DNA of 64,000 nt, from NCBI GenBank assembly GCA_036435485.1, contig CM071597.1:144953647-145017646 (forward strand). The letters run 5' to 3'. Shown piece by piece: positions 1-10,922 of the stretch. This stretch comes from Saposhnikovia divaricata (Eukaryota; Streptophyta; Magnoliopsida; Apiales; Apiaceae). The notes under the pieces are model-generated. The model was not told the DNA's origin. It did not search any database and saw only the letters and a program-made list of their open reading frames with translations. Numbering within the stretch: position 1 is the stretch's first letter; each line of letters opens with the position of its first letter. Made by a program: the position numbers and the translations under genes.

Positions 1-900
1 AGCTAACTTAGCTTCGGTTGCAATAGAATTACCAACTGCGTGTAAGCCCTTAGATGAGTTAGATTTTTCAGCTTCATGATTAGGTTCCCTAGTTGACTCC
101 CACAACATTGTTCTTTCAGCTAACTCCTCAAAAAATTGCCAAGCTTCATCCTCATCTTTGTCCATAAACATACCATTACACATAGACTCTAACAAAGCAG
201 TGGTTTGGCTATCTAAGGCTTCATAAAGAATTTTACAAAGTCTCCATTTTTCTATACCATGTTGAGGACATTTAGACAATAACTTTTTAAATCTATCAAA
301 ATATTTCCAAAAAGACTCATTCCGATTTTGTTGAAATTGGTTGATTTCATTCCTAAGTCTGTTTGCCTTATGGTTTGGAAGATATTTTTTAAGAAAGATA
401 GCAACAAATCCCTCCCATGTGGAAATAGAATTAACGAGTAGACTATACAACCACTGTTTAGCATCTTCTTTCAAAGCAAAATTAATAAGCCTGAGCCTAA
501 TAGAATCCTCACTCAATTGTTGAAGTTTCTGCAATGCACACACTTCCTCAAACTCTCGAATGAAAAGATATGGATCCTCTCCCTCTACCCCAGCAAACCT
601 AGGTAACATGCTAATGTTGTGATGTTTGATTTCAAAGTTATTCGCGGTTACTGCGGGTAAGACTATGCATGAGGGTTGAGCGGTACGAGCGGGGTAACAA
701 CGGTTTTTAAGTGAAACAGCCATGACTACGGGTTGAACTTCTAATTCTTTTGACTCAATTCTAGTGGGTGAAGAAAACTCAAGTTGCCTCACTACTTTAG
801 GAGATGACAGATTGGTTTGTCTTACTAATCTAGATGAAGTGTCTCGAACCCAAGCACTTTGCATACAAGAGAAGTAAACAATTAAGCACGTAGCAGACAA
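1..900 (-). CDS. gag: gag polyprotein, N-terminal 300 codons (second tandem unit, partial at window edge)
   Basis: This is the amino-terminal part of the same gag-protease polyprotein found complete at 4679-7651. Base 900 corresponds to base 7651 and the alignment holds without an indel to base 1. The substitutions I noted introduce no stop, so the frame stays open into the unseen sequence to the left. It contains the retrotransposon gag domain (from about residue 97) but ends before the zinc knuckle. Gag would form the cytoplasmic virus-like particle that packages element RNA. Its context directly downstream of the shared LTR and PBS shows it is a second unit, not an isolated duplication. 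Whether a protease follows cannot be seen here. Confidence 0.8.
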   Translation of the reverse strand, partial: MSATCLIVYFSCMQSAWVRDTSSRLVRQTNLSSPKVVRQLEFSSPTRIESKELEVQPVVMAVSLKNRCYPARTAQPSCIVLPAVTANNFEIKHHNISMLPRFAGVEGEDPYLFIREFEEVCALQKLQQLSEDSIRLRLINFALKEDAKQWLYSLLVNSISTWEGFVAIFLKKYLPNHKANRLRNEINQFQQNRNESFWKYFDRFKKLLSKCPQHGIEKWRLCKILYEALDSQTTALLESMCNGMFMDKDEDEAWQFFEELAERTMLWESTREPNHEAEKSNSSKGLHAVGNSIATEAKLA

Positions 901-1736
901 GATCTATAAGTAAACACCTAAAAAAATGGAAAATTAAAAAGAAAAATCTATATTATCCTAAGAAAAATCTAGACCTTGCTCCTAACAATAAGATACTACT
1001 AAAAGTCATAACTCAAAAAGCACTCGTCCTGACTGGCCAGGCAGGTGCAAGCATTGCCAAGAGGCTAAACACCTTTCTAGACACCAATCCAAATTAGCCA
1101 GGTAAGCGTCATGCTTGCCTAGACACCAAACGAAAGAATACTTAGTGATTTGTTCCTCCTAGATTCTCTTCCTAATTGAGCGTGAGATCCTAGGGGCTAA
1201 CGTCTACTTAGTTTTAGTAAGGAAAGGGTATGCAAGATGAACGAATTAGTGATTTGTGGGCCAAGGAAAGGGTGATGAAATCCCTCACCTTATCTTGTAA
1301 TTGGGTGGCACCCTTAAGATTGATTGAATGATGCAACACACAAAGAACAAGAAAGTAAACACTTATGGATGCACTACACTACGTGGGAAATCAATAAATA
1401 CAATAAAGAAATCTAGATGATGTGATCCTATGTGAGAGAATGAATGATGCAACAAATTGGTTTTTAACAAACAATCAACTAACTAATATTTTTGGATTTT
1501 TTTGAATATTTAATTTTTTTTTTTATTTTTTCAATAATAATAAAGAAAAAAAAATAGAGAGAGGTGATACGGAATACCGAAAAGCGCTTCCAAAAATTTC
1601 AAACGAGACAACGAGGCCTTCCAGCGATCTTCTTGTCCAAACTTTTCTCCGCTTCACTATTCCCTAAAAAAACAAACAAAAGAAAACAAGAAACTAATCC
1701 GAAGAATTAATATCAAGGAGTGAAAAATACCAATAG
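901..1736 (-). other. 5' leader of second tandem gag-pro unit
   Basis: This stretch lies between the PBS and the gag start on the minus strand and has no ORF of note. It is nearly identical to 7652-8484. It includes a T-rich tract near 1500-1530 that is longer than in the other copy, and two copies of the string CTAGACACCAA near 1058 and 1119 on the plus strand. Confidence 0.7.
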
Positions 1737-1754
1737 TCCCCGGCAGCGGCGCCA
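1737..1754 (-). other. Primer binding site, tRNA-Asp type
   Basis: On the minus strand the 18 bases read TGGCGCCGCTGCCGGGGA, a few bases after the LTR end. This matches the complement of the plant tRNA-Asp 3' end with one mismatch, the usual primer for Athila/Tat-like elements. Confidence 0.85.
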
Positions 1755-1760
1755 AAAACT

Positions 1761-2732
1761 TGATGTGTAAAATAACTGCAAGCGTACAGTGGTTAATTGT
1801 AGCAAATATAGGTCGATCCACAGAGACTACGAATTTTCAAAACCCTAATAATTAAATTAGGCGAACTAGACAAATAGGTTTGAGATGAGTTTTAATTAAC
1901 CTAATTAGCAAAGATTATAAAATAATATGGAAAACCTAGGAATCCGAATCCGTTAATCAATCACAATTAATATCACCTCGCCCTAAAACCAATCCTCTTT
2001 TCTTCACAAACAAGATATATCAATTAACGAGACAAGCATATACTATGAAACTTGTTATCTAACAATAACCTATCAAAACTTCAAGGAGCAAGCATAGGCT
2101 ATGAAAAATAAATCCGGTAACAATAATATATCAAAATCACTTTGTCAATTGAACAATTAAACACCAAGAAAAATTATGAGAATCAATTAATAAGAACGAG
2201 AAGAAATCAAGAGTAATTAAATCAACTTCATCTTCATCCTAGGATAAGAGAACTAGCTAGACATGATATCGAAAAACAAACAAGAATTTAAAGCATGAAT
2301 TGAATAACAGAAAAAATGTTTTAATAAAGCAAATAAAAATTGTTTGTATTGAAGGACAACTAAATCTACTCCTACTCCTAAATTATGAATCTAGATCGGT
2401 GTCTAAATTGATGTCTAAAGTGGTGTTTCAAATACAAGAGATAAGGCCATATATATAGGGGAAAATATTGGGTTTGGCCCCTTTGATTACAATCCAATCT
2501 TGAATATAATTTCTTCAACTTCCTTTTCTTCTCCGATAAGTAATCCATTTTTCCTCCAATTTCCTTAACTTCAAGTATTTTCCACCTCCTTGCCTTTTTT
2601 CACCTTTTCCTTCTCAAATTCTGTTTTTATTTATTTTCTTACAAAACAAAATAAAACAATTTATTAATTAATAAAATTACGAAAACTAACATAAAATAGG
2701 TAGTAAAAATATGATGAATTATGGACCTATCA
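1761..2732 (-). repeat. Long terminal repeat (972 bp), gag-pro element, shared by two tandem units
   Basis: On the minus strand it starts TGATAGGTCC at 2732 and ends ACACATCA at 1761, giving TG...CA ends. It is matched base for base by 8509-9480 apart from about 11 substitutions. It acts as 3' LTR of the unit on its right and as 5' LTR of the unit on its left. Confidence 0.9.
2447..2461 (-). promoter_or_regulatory. Putative LTR TATA box
   Basis: The minus strand reads CCCCTATATATATGG about 270 bp into the LTR, a plausible core promoter for element transcription. The same sequence is at 9195-9209 in the other LTR. Confidence 0.6.
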
Positions 2733-2750
2733 AATGCCCCCATACCTATC
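2733..2750 (-). other. Polypurine tract adjoining the 3' LTR
   Basis: The minus strand reads GATAGGTATGGGGGCATT immediately before the LTR start TGATAGG. This is the expected position for plus-strand priming. Very similar AGGTATGGGGGAG motifs recur at 4445-4462 and 4631-4650. Confidence 0.65.
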
Positions 2751-4678
2751 TTTTGCTCGTCCTCGAGAAAAATAAAATATAAAATACTACCTAAATAAAT
2801 AATACCACTTCCGTAGGTGATCACGGTTGCATTTGGCATATGCAACAAGCCCTTTAAACCCCTAGGCAGCCCTAGTGGACGAGTGAGGTCTCGTGAGGGC
2901 CTATAGTGAATGTACCCACAAAATCCATCTAGCTCATGTAAAAGATTGCTCAATGCAACACCATACATACAAGTCATCTCATGCTACATCAACTTATGAA
3001 ATCAAAGTGAATTTACAATGTCTTGGTGTGTAAGGTGGAAGTATTCACATAGTCTACTCAAAGAAATATGCATTGGTACTCAAAAGTCCATGTCAAGTGT
3101 AAAAATAAGTTGGTAACCATGCTAAGCCCACAAGAGTACATCTTAGAGTCAAAACTTGGGATCTCATATGCACAAAACAAGCAATAACTCACCTTTCACT
3201 CACAAAAGAATATTCACTCAAGAACAAGGGTAAGTGTATCACTCAATTCCAACAAAATCATAAGCATGCTTGACATTTGGTATCAATCTAGCTTTAACAC
3301 AACATACATTAATGATGATAATCAAAAGGTCTTTTATTTGGGTTGTAATGGGGCTAGGGACAAGGTATGTCAAGTAATGCCAAATAAGGTGAAGTGTCAA
3401 AAGCTAGTAGATTTCATAATATATCATACACAACACCATACTTTCTCCCCATACATGGATTTCTGAATTTTTTTCCAACAAACTGCTTAACTAGTCGAAT
3501 GAAGAAGGATCACAAAAACATAGAAACATAATTATGCTCTCATATGATTTTTTTTTCAATTTTTCTTTTCTTTTTTTTTCGTTCAAATTTTTTCTTTCTT
3601 CTTTTTTTTTTCTTTTTTTTTTTGGAGAGCTAAGATAGATAATATAAATATATATATGCAACCACAATCCTTCTTCAAAAATTTCTTGAACATCGACTGA
3701 CAAGTAAGCAACAAAACCCAATATTTCCCAAAAAGTAATGAACAAAAGTAAACCCCATCTCACACACCTTATTACTCCCACAACTTCCTACTAGCCTTTG
3801 ACAAATTGGGATCAAGTATACGTATGGCTACACAAGAAAAAGGTCTAGGCAAGTAATGTGGTGTGTCACCGAAAAAATAGGATTAAGCTCAAAGGGGTAA
3901 CTAATTGATCATATATAAAGGGTGTGGTAATTTGGATAATAATTGGTTATTCCTAAATGCCTTTATCATCTTATCATCAAATAATGTCATGCATTTCAAG
4001 AAAGGTCTCAAACAAGTGCTAGCAATGCAAACAACATGTGGACACTCAAGCAAACGAATATAAAATGCAAAAGATATGCATATAGGCTCAAAATCTCACT
4101 TGGTGGCAAAACATAATCAATCCCAAGCAAAAATCTCTTTAATGTACCTACTTGTACTCAAAGCATGGAAACCAAATCTTCTTGCACATATTCATGTCCT
4201 TTTAATTACTTACAACATTCAATAAGTCTACTAGTTTCAACTCGCTAGTGGATGTGTGTGCACAAGAACTTAGCAAATCACTTCTCAATCAAAAGCTTCA
4301 GAAACACAAGAGTACTATAGCATGTAAGGGTGCATCAAGCCAACTTTTAACAAGTAATCATTTCACAAGGCTAAAATTATTTTTGTATTTTTTTCATTTT
4401 TCAATTTTTTTTTGATTTTTTTTTAAAAAAATAATAATACTAAATCCCTCCCCCATACCTAAATCATGCATTGTCCTCAATGTATGCAAATGAGAGAAAA
4501 GTGACAAAGTAAAAGGACGAGAATACCTGATAAAGGATGAGGAGATACATTATTACCTATAACACACACACAAAAAAAACACACACAAAAAAAAAAACAC
4601 AACACAAAAACTCACACAAACACACACACAAACTCCCCCATACCTAAACTTGGTCATGGGAGACACAAAAAACACTTA
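2733..4678 (-). other. Non-coding 3' region of gag-pro element with polypurine tract
   Basis: This 1.9-kb stretch lies between the gag-protease stop and the 3' LTR. I see no credible gene in it; the small minus-strand ORF at 2639-2977 crosses into the LTR and has no recognisable motif. It contains low-complexity sequence: a T/C-rich run at 3536-3625, T-rich 4380-4430 and a CA/A-rich microsatellite at 4561-4635. In an autonomous relative, reverse transcriptase and integrase would be expected after the protease, so this segment replaces them. Confidence 0.6.
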
Positions 4679-7651
4679 CTAACCAATACCAGATCGAGGA
4701 AAAACACCACATGTAACACAATCATCAAACATGTGAAACACACCAACAAAAATATCATTATCCAATAAAGAAATATGATCACACACCAAAATGAAACTCA
4801 TACCACTAACATCATTCATAGACCAATTAGACGCTTCTTTATGTTGTTTAAGCAAATTAATCACTTGAAATTCTTGGTTATGAACTAAGTTACTAGAAAG
4901 AACATGATAAGTTTCATTATCAACTTCCAAAGACTGATCAAGAGTGGAAAAAGACAGATTAGAAACGAAAGTGGGTGGCTCACCAACAGAAGTCTTAACA
5001 ACGGACTTAGGATCAAAAGAACTATCCTCAAGTTGAGTTTCATGCTTAGAACAAATGGCATTCAATTCATCTAACATCTTATCAGAAGAAAAATTTCTAT
5101 AAAGCTCATAAAGTTCTTTATTACACTCATACTCTAACAAAACGTCTTCATCAAGAAAAGACTCAATTGAACTATTCTCAAGATTTGACCATGAAACAAC
5201 CTCATCTATCAAATTAACTTCTACAGGTTGTTCAAAAAGCTCATTAGGTTGACTTCCTACATTAAAGACATTAAGATCTATCGTCATGTTTCCAAAAGTG
5301 AGTTTCATCGAACCATTCCTACAGTTAATCAAAGCATTAGAGGTAGCAAGAAAAGGCCTTCCTAAAATGATAGGAATTTGATTTTTGAGATTCTTGACTG
5401 GTTCGGTTTCTAAGACAACAAAATCAACAGGGAAGACAAAATCACCAACTTTAATCAACACATCTTCCACTATACCTTTTGGAGTTTTAACAGAACGATC
5501 AGCTAACTGAAGAGTGACACTTGTCTTCTTAAGTTCACCTAAACCCAAGGCTTGATAGACAGATAATGGAAGAAGATTCACACTAGCTCCTAGATCGAGT
5601 AAAGCTTTATCAATGAAAGTATCACCTATGACACAAGAGATGGTAGGACAACCAGGATCCTTATACTTCACAGGGATTTGATTTGACAAAATAGAACTAA
5701 CATGAGATGTTAGGAAAGCTTTCTTAGGAACATGAGTGGTTCTTTTATGAGTACATAAATCTTTTAGACACTTAGCATAAGAGGGAACTTGTTGAATCGC
5801 ATCTAAAAGAGGAATGTTAATCTTGACTTGCTTAAAGACTTCCAAAATCTTGTCTAACTGAGCAGATTGTTTGTTTGAAGTAAGTCTTTGAGGAAACGGG
5901 GCTTTCGGCTTAAAGACTTTTTCATTAGACACATCAGAGTGGGGTTTCGAAAGTGGTTCATCGGATGGTGATGACTCATCAGCTTTATCTACTTCAGAAC
6001 TCTCGGAATTGGAAGATCGCTTAAGACTAGGATTAAAGAGTAAAGGATTTGGTTCAGATGTTAGCTTATCTTCTTCTTGAGTATTGACACCAGCATGATT
6101 GTTGAATTGATTACCAGACCTTAGAGAGATAACAGAATTCACATTTTCATGAGACTTTTGATTTGGATGAAATTTAGGATTTGTCTCGGGTTGACTAGGA
6201 AATCGATTTTTCTCTCTCTCACTGATTGTGTTTGCCAATTGACTAACTTGGACCTCTAGCTTAGATATGGCTTGAGTGTTGGAATTCAGTAACTGCCTAT
6301 CTTGGGTCATAGCTTGCATGAAAGATTGTTGAGATTTAAGTAATGCCTCCATACTCTTTTCAATAAAATTCAATTTCTTATCAGATCCACTAAAACCAGG
6401 AGGATTCATGGGGATTGAGTTTGGATAACGACCAAGATCTTGAGGAGGATATGAATTAGGATTTTGAGTTGTGTATGGACCAGGATTGGGCTTTTGAAAA
6501 ACAGGTTGAGGGTTTTGATTATACTGATTGTATTGACCTTGGTTCCATGAGAAATTTGGGTGGCTCTTCCAACCAGGATTATATGTGGGTGCATAAGGAT
6601 CATTCCTAACTCTAGGTTGAAACATGGCATTGACTTGTTCAATTTCAGGGCAATTCTCTACCACATGATTAGGAGAACTACAGTTTGCGCAGAGAGACAT
6701 TTGAGAGGACGCATTGTTGGTTTCTAAGGCTTCTAGACGTCTAGTGAGTGTAGCTAACTTAGCTTCAGTTGCAATAGAATTACCAACTGCGTGTAAGCCC
6801 TTAGATGAGTTAGATTTTTCAACTTCATGATTAGGTTCCCTAGTTGACTCCCACAACATTGTTCTTTCAGCTAACTCCTCAAAAAATTGCCAAGCTTCAT
6901 CCTCATCTTTGTCCATAAACTTACCATTACACATAGACTCTAACAAAGCAGTGGTTTGGCTATCTAAGGCTTCATAAAGAATTTTACAAAGTCTCCATTT
7001 TTCTATACCATGTTGAGGACATTTAGACAATAACTTTTTAAATCTATCAAAATATTTCCAAAAAGACTCATTCCGATTTTGTTGAAATTGGTTGATTTCA
7101 TTCCTAATTCTGTTTGCCTTATGGTTTGGAAGATATTTTTTAAGAAAGATAGCAACAAATCCCTCCCATGTGGAAATAGAATTAACGAGTAGACTATACA
7201 ACCACTGTTTAGCATCTTCTTTCAAAGCAAAATTAATAAGCCTGAGCCTAATAGAATCCTCACTCAATTGTTGAAGTTTCTGCAATGCACACACTTCCTC
7301 AAACTCTCGAATGAAAAGATATGGATCCTCTCCCTCTACCCCAGCAAACCTAGGTAACATGCTAATGTTGTGATGTTTGATTTCAAAGTTATTCGCGGTT
7401 ACTGCGGGTAAGACTATGCGTGAGGGTTGAGCGGTACGAGCGGGGTAACAACGGTCTTTAAGTGAAACAGCCATGACTACGGGTTGAACTTCTAATTCTT
7501 TTGACTCAATTCTAGTGGGTGAAGAAAACTCAAGTTGCCTCACTACTTTAGGAGATGACAGATTGGTTTGTCTTACTAATCTAGATGAAGTGTCTCGAAC
7601 CCAAGCACTTTGCATACAAGAGAAGTAAACAATTAAGCACGTAGCAGACAA
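4679..7651 (-). CDS. gag-pro: gag-protease polyprotein (990 codons), Athila/Tat-like Ty3/gypsy
   Basis: This intact ORF encodes the capsid and protease of the retroelement. A retrotransposon gag domain spans about residues 97-270, with the family's conserved CPQHG and EDEAW neighbourhoods. A CCHC zinc knuckle (C-x2-C-x4-H-x4-C, starting CANC) lies at about 320-333 and would bind RNA. A low-complexity N/Q/P-rich linker and a probable coiled stretch follow. The aspartic protease active site is at about 684-696, written DLGASVNLLP; the Leu in place of Ser/Thr is usual in this group. The LGRPFLAT motif near 762 supports the same fold. The protein then runs about 200 more residues without reverse transcriptase and stops. 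The first Met was taken; later Mets are possible because residues 1-60 are not conserved in a way I can recognise. Lack of lesions suggests recent activity or selection for trans-mobilised Gag. Confidence 0.9.
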   Translation of the reverse strand: MSATCLIVYFSCMQSAWVRDTSSRLVRQTNLSSPKVVRQLEFSSPTRIESKELEVQPVVMAVSLKDRCYPARTAQPSRIVLPAVTANNFEIKHHNISMLPRFAGVEGEDPYLFIREFEEVCALQKLQQLSEDSIRLRLINFALKEDAKQWLYSLLVNSISTWEGFVAIFLKKYLPNHKANRIRNEINQFQQNRNESFWKYFDRFKKLLSKCPQHGIEKWRLCKILYEALDSQTTALLESMCNGKFMDKDEDEAWQFFEELAERTMLWESTREPNHEVEKSNSSKGLHAVGNSIATEAKLATLTRRLEALETNNASSQMSLCANCSSPNHVVENCPEIEQVNAMFQPRVRNDPYAPTYNPGWKSHPNFSWNQGQYNQYNQNPQPVFQKPNPGPYTTQNPNSYPPQDLGRYPNSIPMNPPGFSGSDKKLNFIEKSMEALLKSQQSFMQAMTQDRQLLNSNTQAISKLEVQVSQLANTISEREKNRFPSQPETNPKFHPNQKSHENVNSVISLRSGNQFNNHAGVNTQEEDKLTSEPNPLLFNPSLKRSSNSESSEVDKADESSPSDEPLSKPHSDVSNEKVFKPKAPFPQRLTSNKQSAQLDKILEVFKQVKINIPLLDAIQQVPSYAKCLKDLCTHKRTTHVPKKAFLTSHVSSILSNQIPVKYKDPGCPTISCVIGDTFIDKALLDLGASVNLLPLSVYQALGLGELKKTSVTLQLADRSVKTPKGIVEDVLIKVGDFVFPVDFVVLETEPVKNLKNQIPIILGRPFLATSNALINCRNGSMKLTFGNMTIDLNVFNVGSQPNELFEQPVEVNLIDEVVSWSNLENSSIESFLDEDVLLEYECNKELYELYRNFSSDKMLDELNAICSKHETQLEDSSFDPKSVVKTSVGEPPTFVSNLSFSTLDQSLEVDNETYHVLSSNLVHNQEFQVINLLKQHKEASNWSMNDVSGMSFILVCDHISLLDNDIFVGVFHMFDDCVTCGVFPRSGIG

Positions 7652-8484
7652 GATCTATAAGTAAACACCTAAAAAAATGGAAAATTAAAAAGAAAAATCT
7701 ATATTATCCTAAGAAAAATCTAGACCTTGCTCCTAACAATAAGATACTACTAAAAGTCACAACTCAAAAAGCACTCGTCCTGACTGGCCAGGCAGGTGCA
7801 AGCATTGCCAAGAGGCTAAACACCTTTCTAGACACCAATCCAAATTAGCCAGGTAAGCGTCATGCTTGCCTAGACACCAAACGAAAGAATACTTAGTGAT
7901 TTGTTCCTCCTAGATTCTCTTCCTAATTGAGCGTGAGATCCTAGGGGCTAACGTCTACTTAGTTTTAGTAAGGAAAGGGTATGCAAGATGAACGAATTAG
8001 TGATTTGTGGGCCAAGGAAAGGGTGATGAAATCCCTCACCTTATCTTGTAATTGGGTGGCACCCTTAAGATTGATTGAATGATGCAACACACAAAGAACA
8101 AGAAAGTAAACACTTATGGATGCACTACAGTACGTGGGAAATCAATAAATACAATAAAGAAATCTAGATGATGTGATCCTATGTGAGAGAGTGAATGATG
8201 CAACAAATTGGTTTTTAACAAACAATCAACTAACTAATATTTTTTGATTTTTTTGAATATTTAATTTTTTTTATTTTTTCAATAATAATAAAGAAAAAAA
8301 AATAGAGAGAGGTGATACGGAATACCGAAAAGCGCTTCCAAAAATTTCAAAAGAGACAACGAGGCCTTCCAGCGATCTTCTTGTCCAAACTTTTCTCCGC
8401 TTCACTATTCCCTAAAAAAACAAACAAAAGAAAAGAAGAAACTAATCCGAAGAATTAATATCAAGGAGTGAAAAATACCAATAG
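7652..8484 (-). other. 5' leader of gag-pro element
   Basis: Untranslated region between the PBS and gag on the minus strand, with no ORF. It is almost identical to 901-1736. A short hairpin (GGTAAGC / GCTTGCC, one wobble) occurs near 7852-7870. Confidence 0.65.
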
Positions 8485-8502
8485 TCCCCGGCAGCGGCGC
8501 CA
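8485..8502 (-). other. Primer binding site, tRNA-Asp type
   Basis: Identical to the PBS at 1737-1754 (minus strand TGGCGCCGCTGCCGGGGA), six bases after the LTR end. Confidence 0.88.
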
Positions 8503-8508
8503 AAAACT

Positions 8509-9480
8509 TGATGTGTAAAATAACTGCAAGCGCACAGTGGTTAATTGTAGCAAATACAGGTCGATCCACAGAGACTACGAATTTTCAAAACCCTAATAAT
8601 TAAATCAGGCGAACTAGACAAATAGGTTTGAGATGAGTTTTAATTAACCTAATTAGCAAAGATTATCAAATAATATGGAAAACCTAGGAATCCGAATCCG
8701 TTAATCAATCACAATTAATATCACCTCGCCCTAAAACCAATCCTCTTTTCTTCACAAACAAGATATATCAATTAACGAGACAAGCATATACTAGGAAACT
8801 TGTTATCTAACAATAACCTATCAAAACTTCAAGGAGCAAGCATAGGCTATGAAAAATAAATCCGGTAACAATAATATATCAAAATCACTTTGTCAATTGA
8901 ACAATTAAGCACCAAGAAAAATTATGAGAATCAATTAATAAGAACGAGAAGAAATCAAAAGTAATTAAATCAACTTCATCTTCATCCTAGGATAAGAGAA
9001 CTAGCTAGACATGATATCGAAAAACAAACAAGAATTTAAAGCATGAATTGAATAACAGAAAAAGTGTTTTAATAAAGCAAATAAAAATTGTTTGTATTGA
9101 AGGACAACTAAATCTACTCCTACTCCTAAATTATGAATCTAGATCGGTGTCTAAATTGATGTCTAAAGTGGTGTTTCAAATACAAGAGATAAGGCCATAT
9201 ATATAGGGGAAAATATTGGGTTTGGCCCCTTTGATTACAATCCAATCTTGAATATAATTTCTTCAACTTCCTTTTCTTCTCCGATAAGTAATCGATTTTT
9301 CCTCCAATTTCCTTAACTTCAAGTATTTTCCACCTCCTTGCCTTTTTTCACCTTTTCCTGCTCAAATTCTGTTTTTATTTATTTTCCTACAAAACAAAAT
9401 AAAACAATTTATTAATTAATAAAATTACGAAAACTAACATAAAATAGGTAGTAAAAATATGATGAATTATGGACCTATCA
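8509..9480 (-). repeat. 5' LTR (972 bp) of gag-pro element
   Basis: TG...CA ends, starting at 9480 on the minus strand. It carries the TATA-like CCCCTATATATATGG at 9195-9209. It pairs with 1761-2732. Beyond 9480 the sequence becomes the Copia remnant W. Confidence 0.92.
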
Positions 9481-10922
9481 TTTACCCTTCAAGGGCTCAG
9501 TGGGAGCTATAGTAAACCTGATGAAGTTCAAGAACCACAAATCATCACGGATTAAGTATGGAACCTATTTGAGTAGTAGAACTTTCTGTACAACAACACT
9601 GTTGTAATCTAGAAGGGTATTATGGTTTCATCATTTAGAATGGTGATGCGATTCACTATAAATGATAACAACAATGTTTTGAGTTTTAATGACTCTGAAA
9701 AATGACAGAGTGTCATGGAATCTATAATGGTTTTGTAAGACAGTTCATGAATGGATGGCAAGGTAAAGACCTTTAAAGTCAGGCTAGTTGTAAAGGTTTA
9801 AGTGAAGGTAATATGATCACCTTAAAGAAACTTTTATCGAATAGCCATGACCAAAACCATTAAGGTTTCGCTTGTATGCTTCTTGGTAATGGAACATTAA
9901 TTTTGATGAGATAGTCAAATAGTTTGACTTTATCAAAAAGATGAATGATCAATTTAATGGTACAGGAGTTTAGTGGGAGTAATGTAACATATTAATATAT
10001 ATGGATATATTAGTAAAATGCACCTTTGATATTTTTGGTTTTCATTAGAATTAAGCTATCAAAGAATTTCTCCTTGGACTAGGGATATGCCTCGAATAAA
10101 CTAATAATGATGATCTATGTTGATAGATCATGATTAGGATAAGAGGTCTGACGGAAAATAATGTACATTGATTGGATGCTAAAGTGTTTAGCATGGACAC
10201 TCCAAGTGATGTTTCATAATGATGAACATGGGAGAATATCTCTCTGAGAGAGAAGACACGTGAATGGAATATCTCTGAATCCATTATGTGTTACATGATA
10301 TGTACAAATAATGATGTTTCTTGTTGTGACAAGCAAGTATCAATTTACTCCTAGGAGAAAAGGATCAGATGACAATAAACTATTGTAGTATACTTCAGAA
10401 GTATGGCGATATATTTATTTTCTCTGATGGATCTTGTAGACTCAAAGTTTAATCAAGATCAGTTTGATAGTAGATTCAGTTTGGGGCATTTGATAGTCCT
10501 GAATGAAAAACAGTGAGTTGAAATAGTTTCAAGCAGTAGACGCTCATTAATATTAGATCAAAATGCATGGTGTGTTTTGTTGCAAGTATGTTGCAACAGT
10601 GGACTGGAAAATTAGTTTCTGTGTTGGGTTAGTTCCTGGCAGATAATAAGCCATTAAGTTGTAGTGTGACAACTCAAAGGGCATCAGATTAGTACATGCT
10701 AAGGAACCGTGATCCCATCTAAGGTCTAAACACATAATTGCGGCTCTCTCATCCGATTAGGGAAATCGATGAAAGAGAGGTTGTCAACATTGAGAAAGTT
10801 GACATACATAAACAACGTAGTAGACCCATTGTTAAAGCCGTTTATCAAAATTACTTTGATCTTCACATAGTCAAGATAGGTATATGATACCGAAGTGATT
10901 GGTTTTAGTACAAGTGGGCGAT
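9481..10922 (+). pseudogene. pol: Decayed Copia reverse transcriptase/RNase H (element W)
   Basis: No open frame longer than about 80 codons survives, but fragments can be aligned by eye with Y. Near 9765-9800 is a trace of the ARLVAKG motif at the start of the RT domain. Near 9845 a decayed version of the following RT segment is seen. Near 10285-10330 lies a trace of the MLCTRPDV segment. Near 10730-10910 is a clear relative of the RNase H carboxy end, with IRE-ERG, NIADPLTK-like and GDWL-like remnants. The order matches Copia pol. Frameshifts and stops are numerous, so it cannot be expressed. The element is much older than Y or Z. Confidence 0.65.
10910..10922 (+). other. Polypurine tract of element W
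   Basis: ACAAGTGGGCGAT stands directly before the LTR start TGAAAG, equivalent to CAAGTGGGAGAT in Y. Confidence 0.6.

Larger units (their letters stand above)
1..9480 (-). mobile_element. Tandem array of non-autonomous gag-protease LTR retrotransposons (Ty3/gypsy, Athila/Tat-like), left end outside window
   Basis: Read on the minus strand, the order is LTR (9480-8509), PBS, leader, gag-protease ORF, non-coding tail, LTR (2732-1761), then directly a second PBS, leader and gag start running off the window at base 1. The middle LTR is therefore shared by two units, as expected after unequal recombination between LTRs of neighbouring copies. Both LTRs are 972 bp and differ by about 11 bases by eye, and the two leader-gag segments align at a constant offset of 6751 over the whole gag portion. 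The PBS type and the DLGA protease motif fit the Athila/Tat side of Ty3/gypsy. No reverse transcriptase, RNase H or integrase is present. The array interrupts the older Copia remnant W; the base-9481 flank is TTTAC and the partner target duplication lies outside the window. Confidence 0.85.

Noticed and set aside
341..523. Plus-strand 60-codon ORF, duplicated at 7092-7274
   Set aside because: Antisense shadow of the conserved gag ORF; duplication follows from the tandem copies.
3491..3781. Lys/Glu-rich 96-codon ORF
   Set aside because: Translation of a T/C-rich low-complexity run in the non-coding tail; not conserved or motif-bearing.
4561..4635. CA-rich microsatellite considered as a regulatory repeat
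   Set aside because: Simple-sequence tract with no positional link to a promoter.
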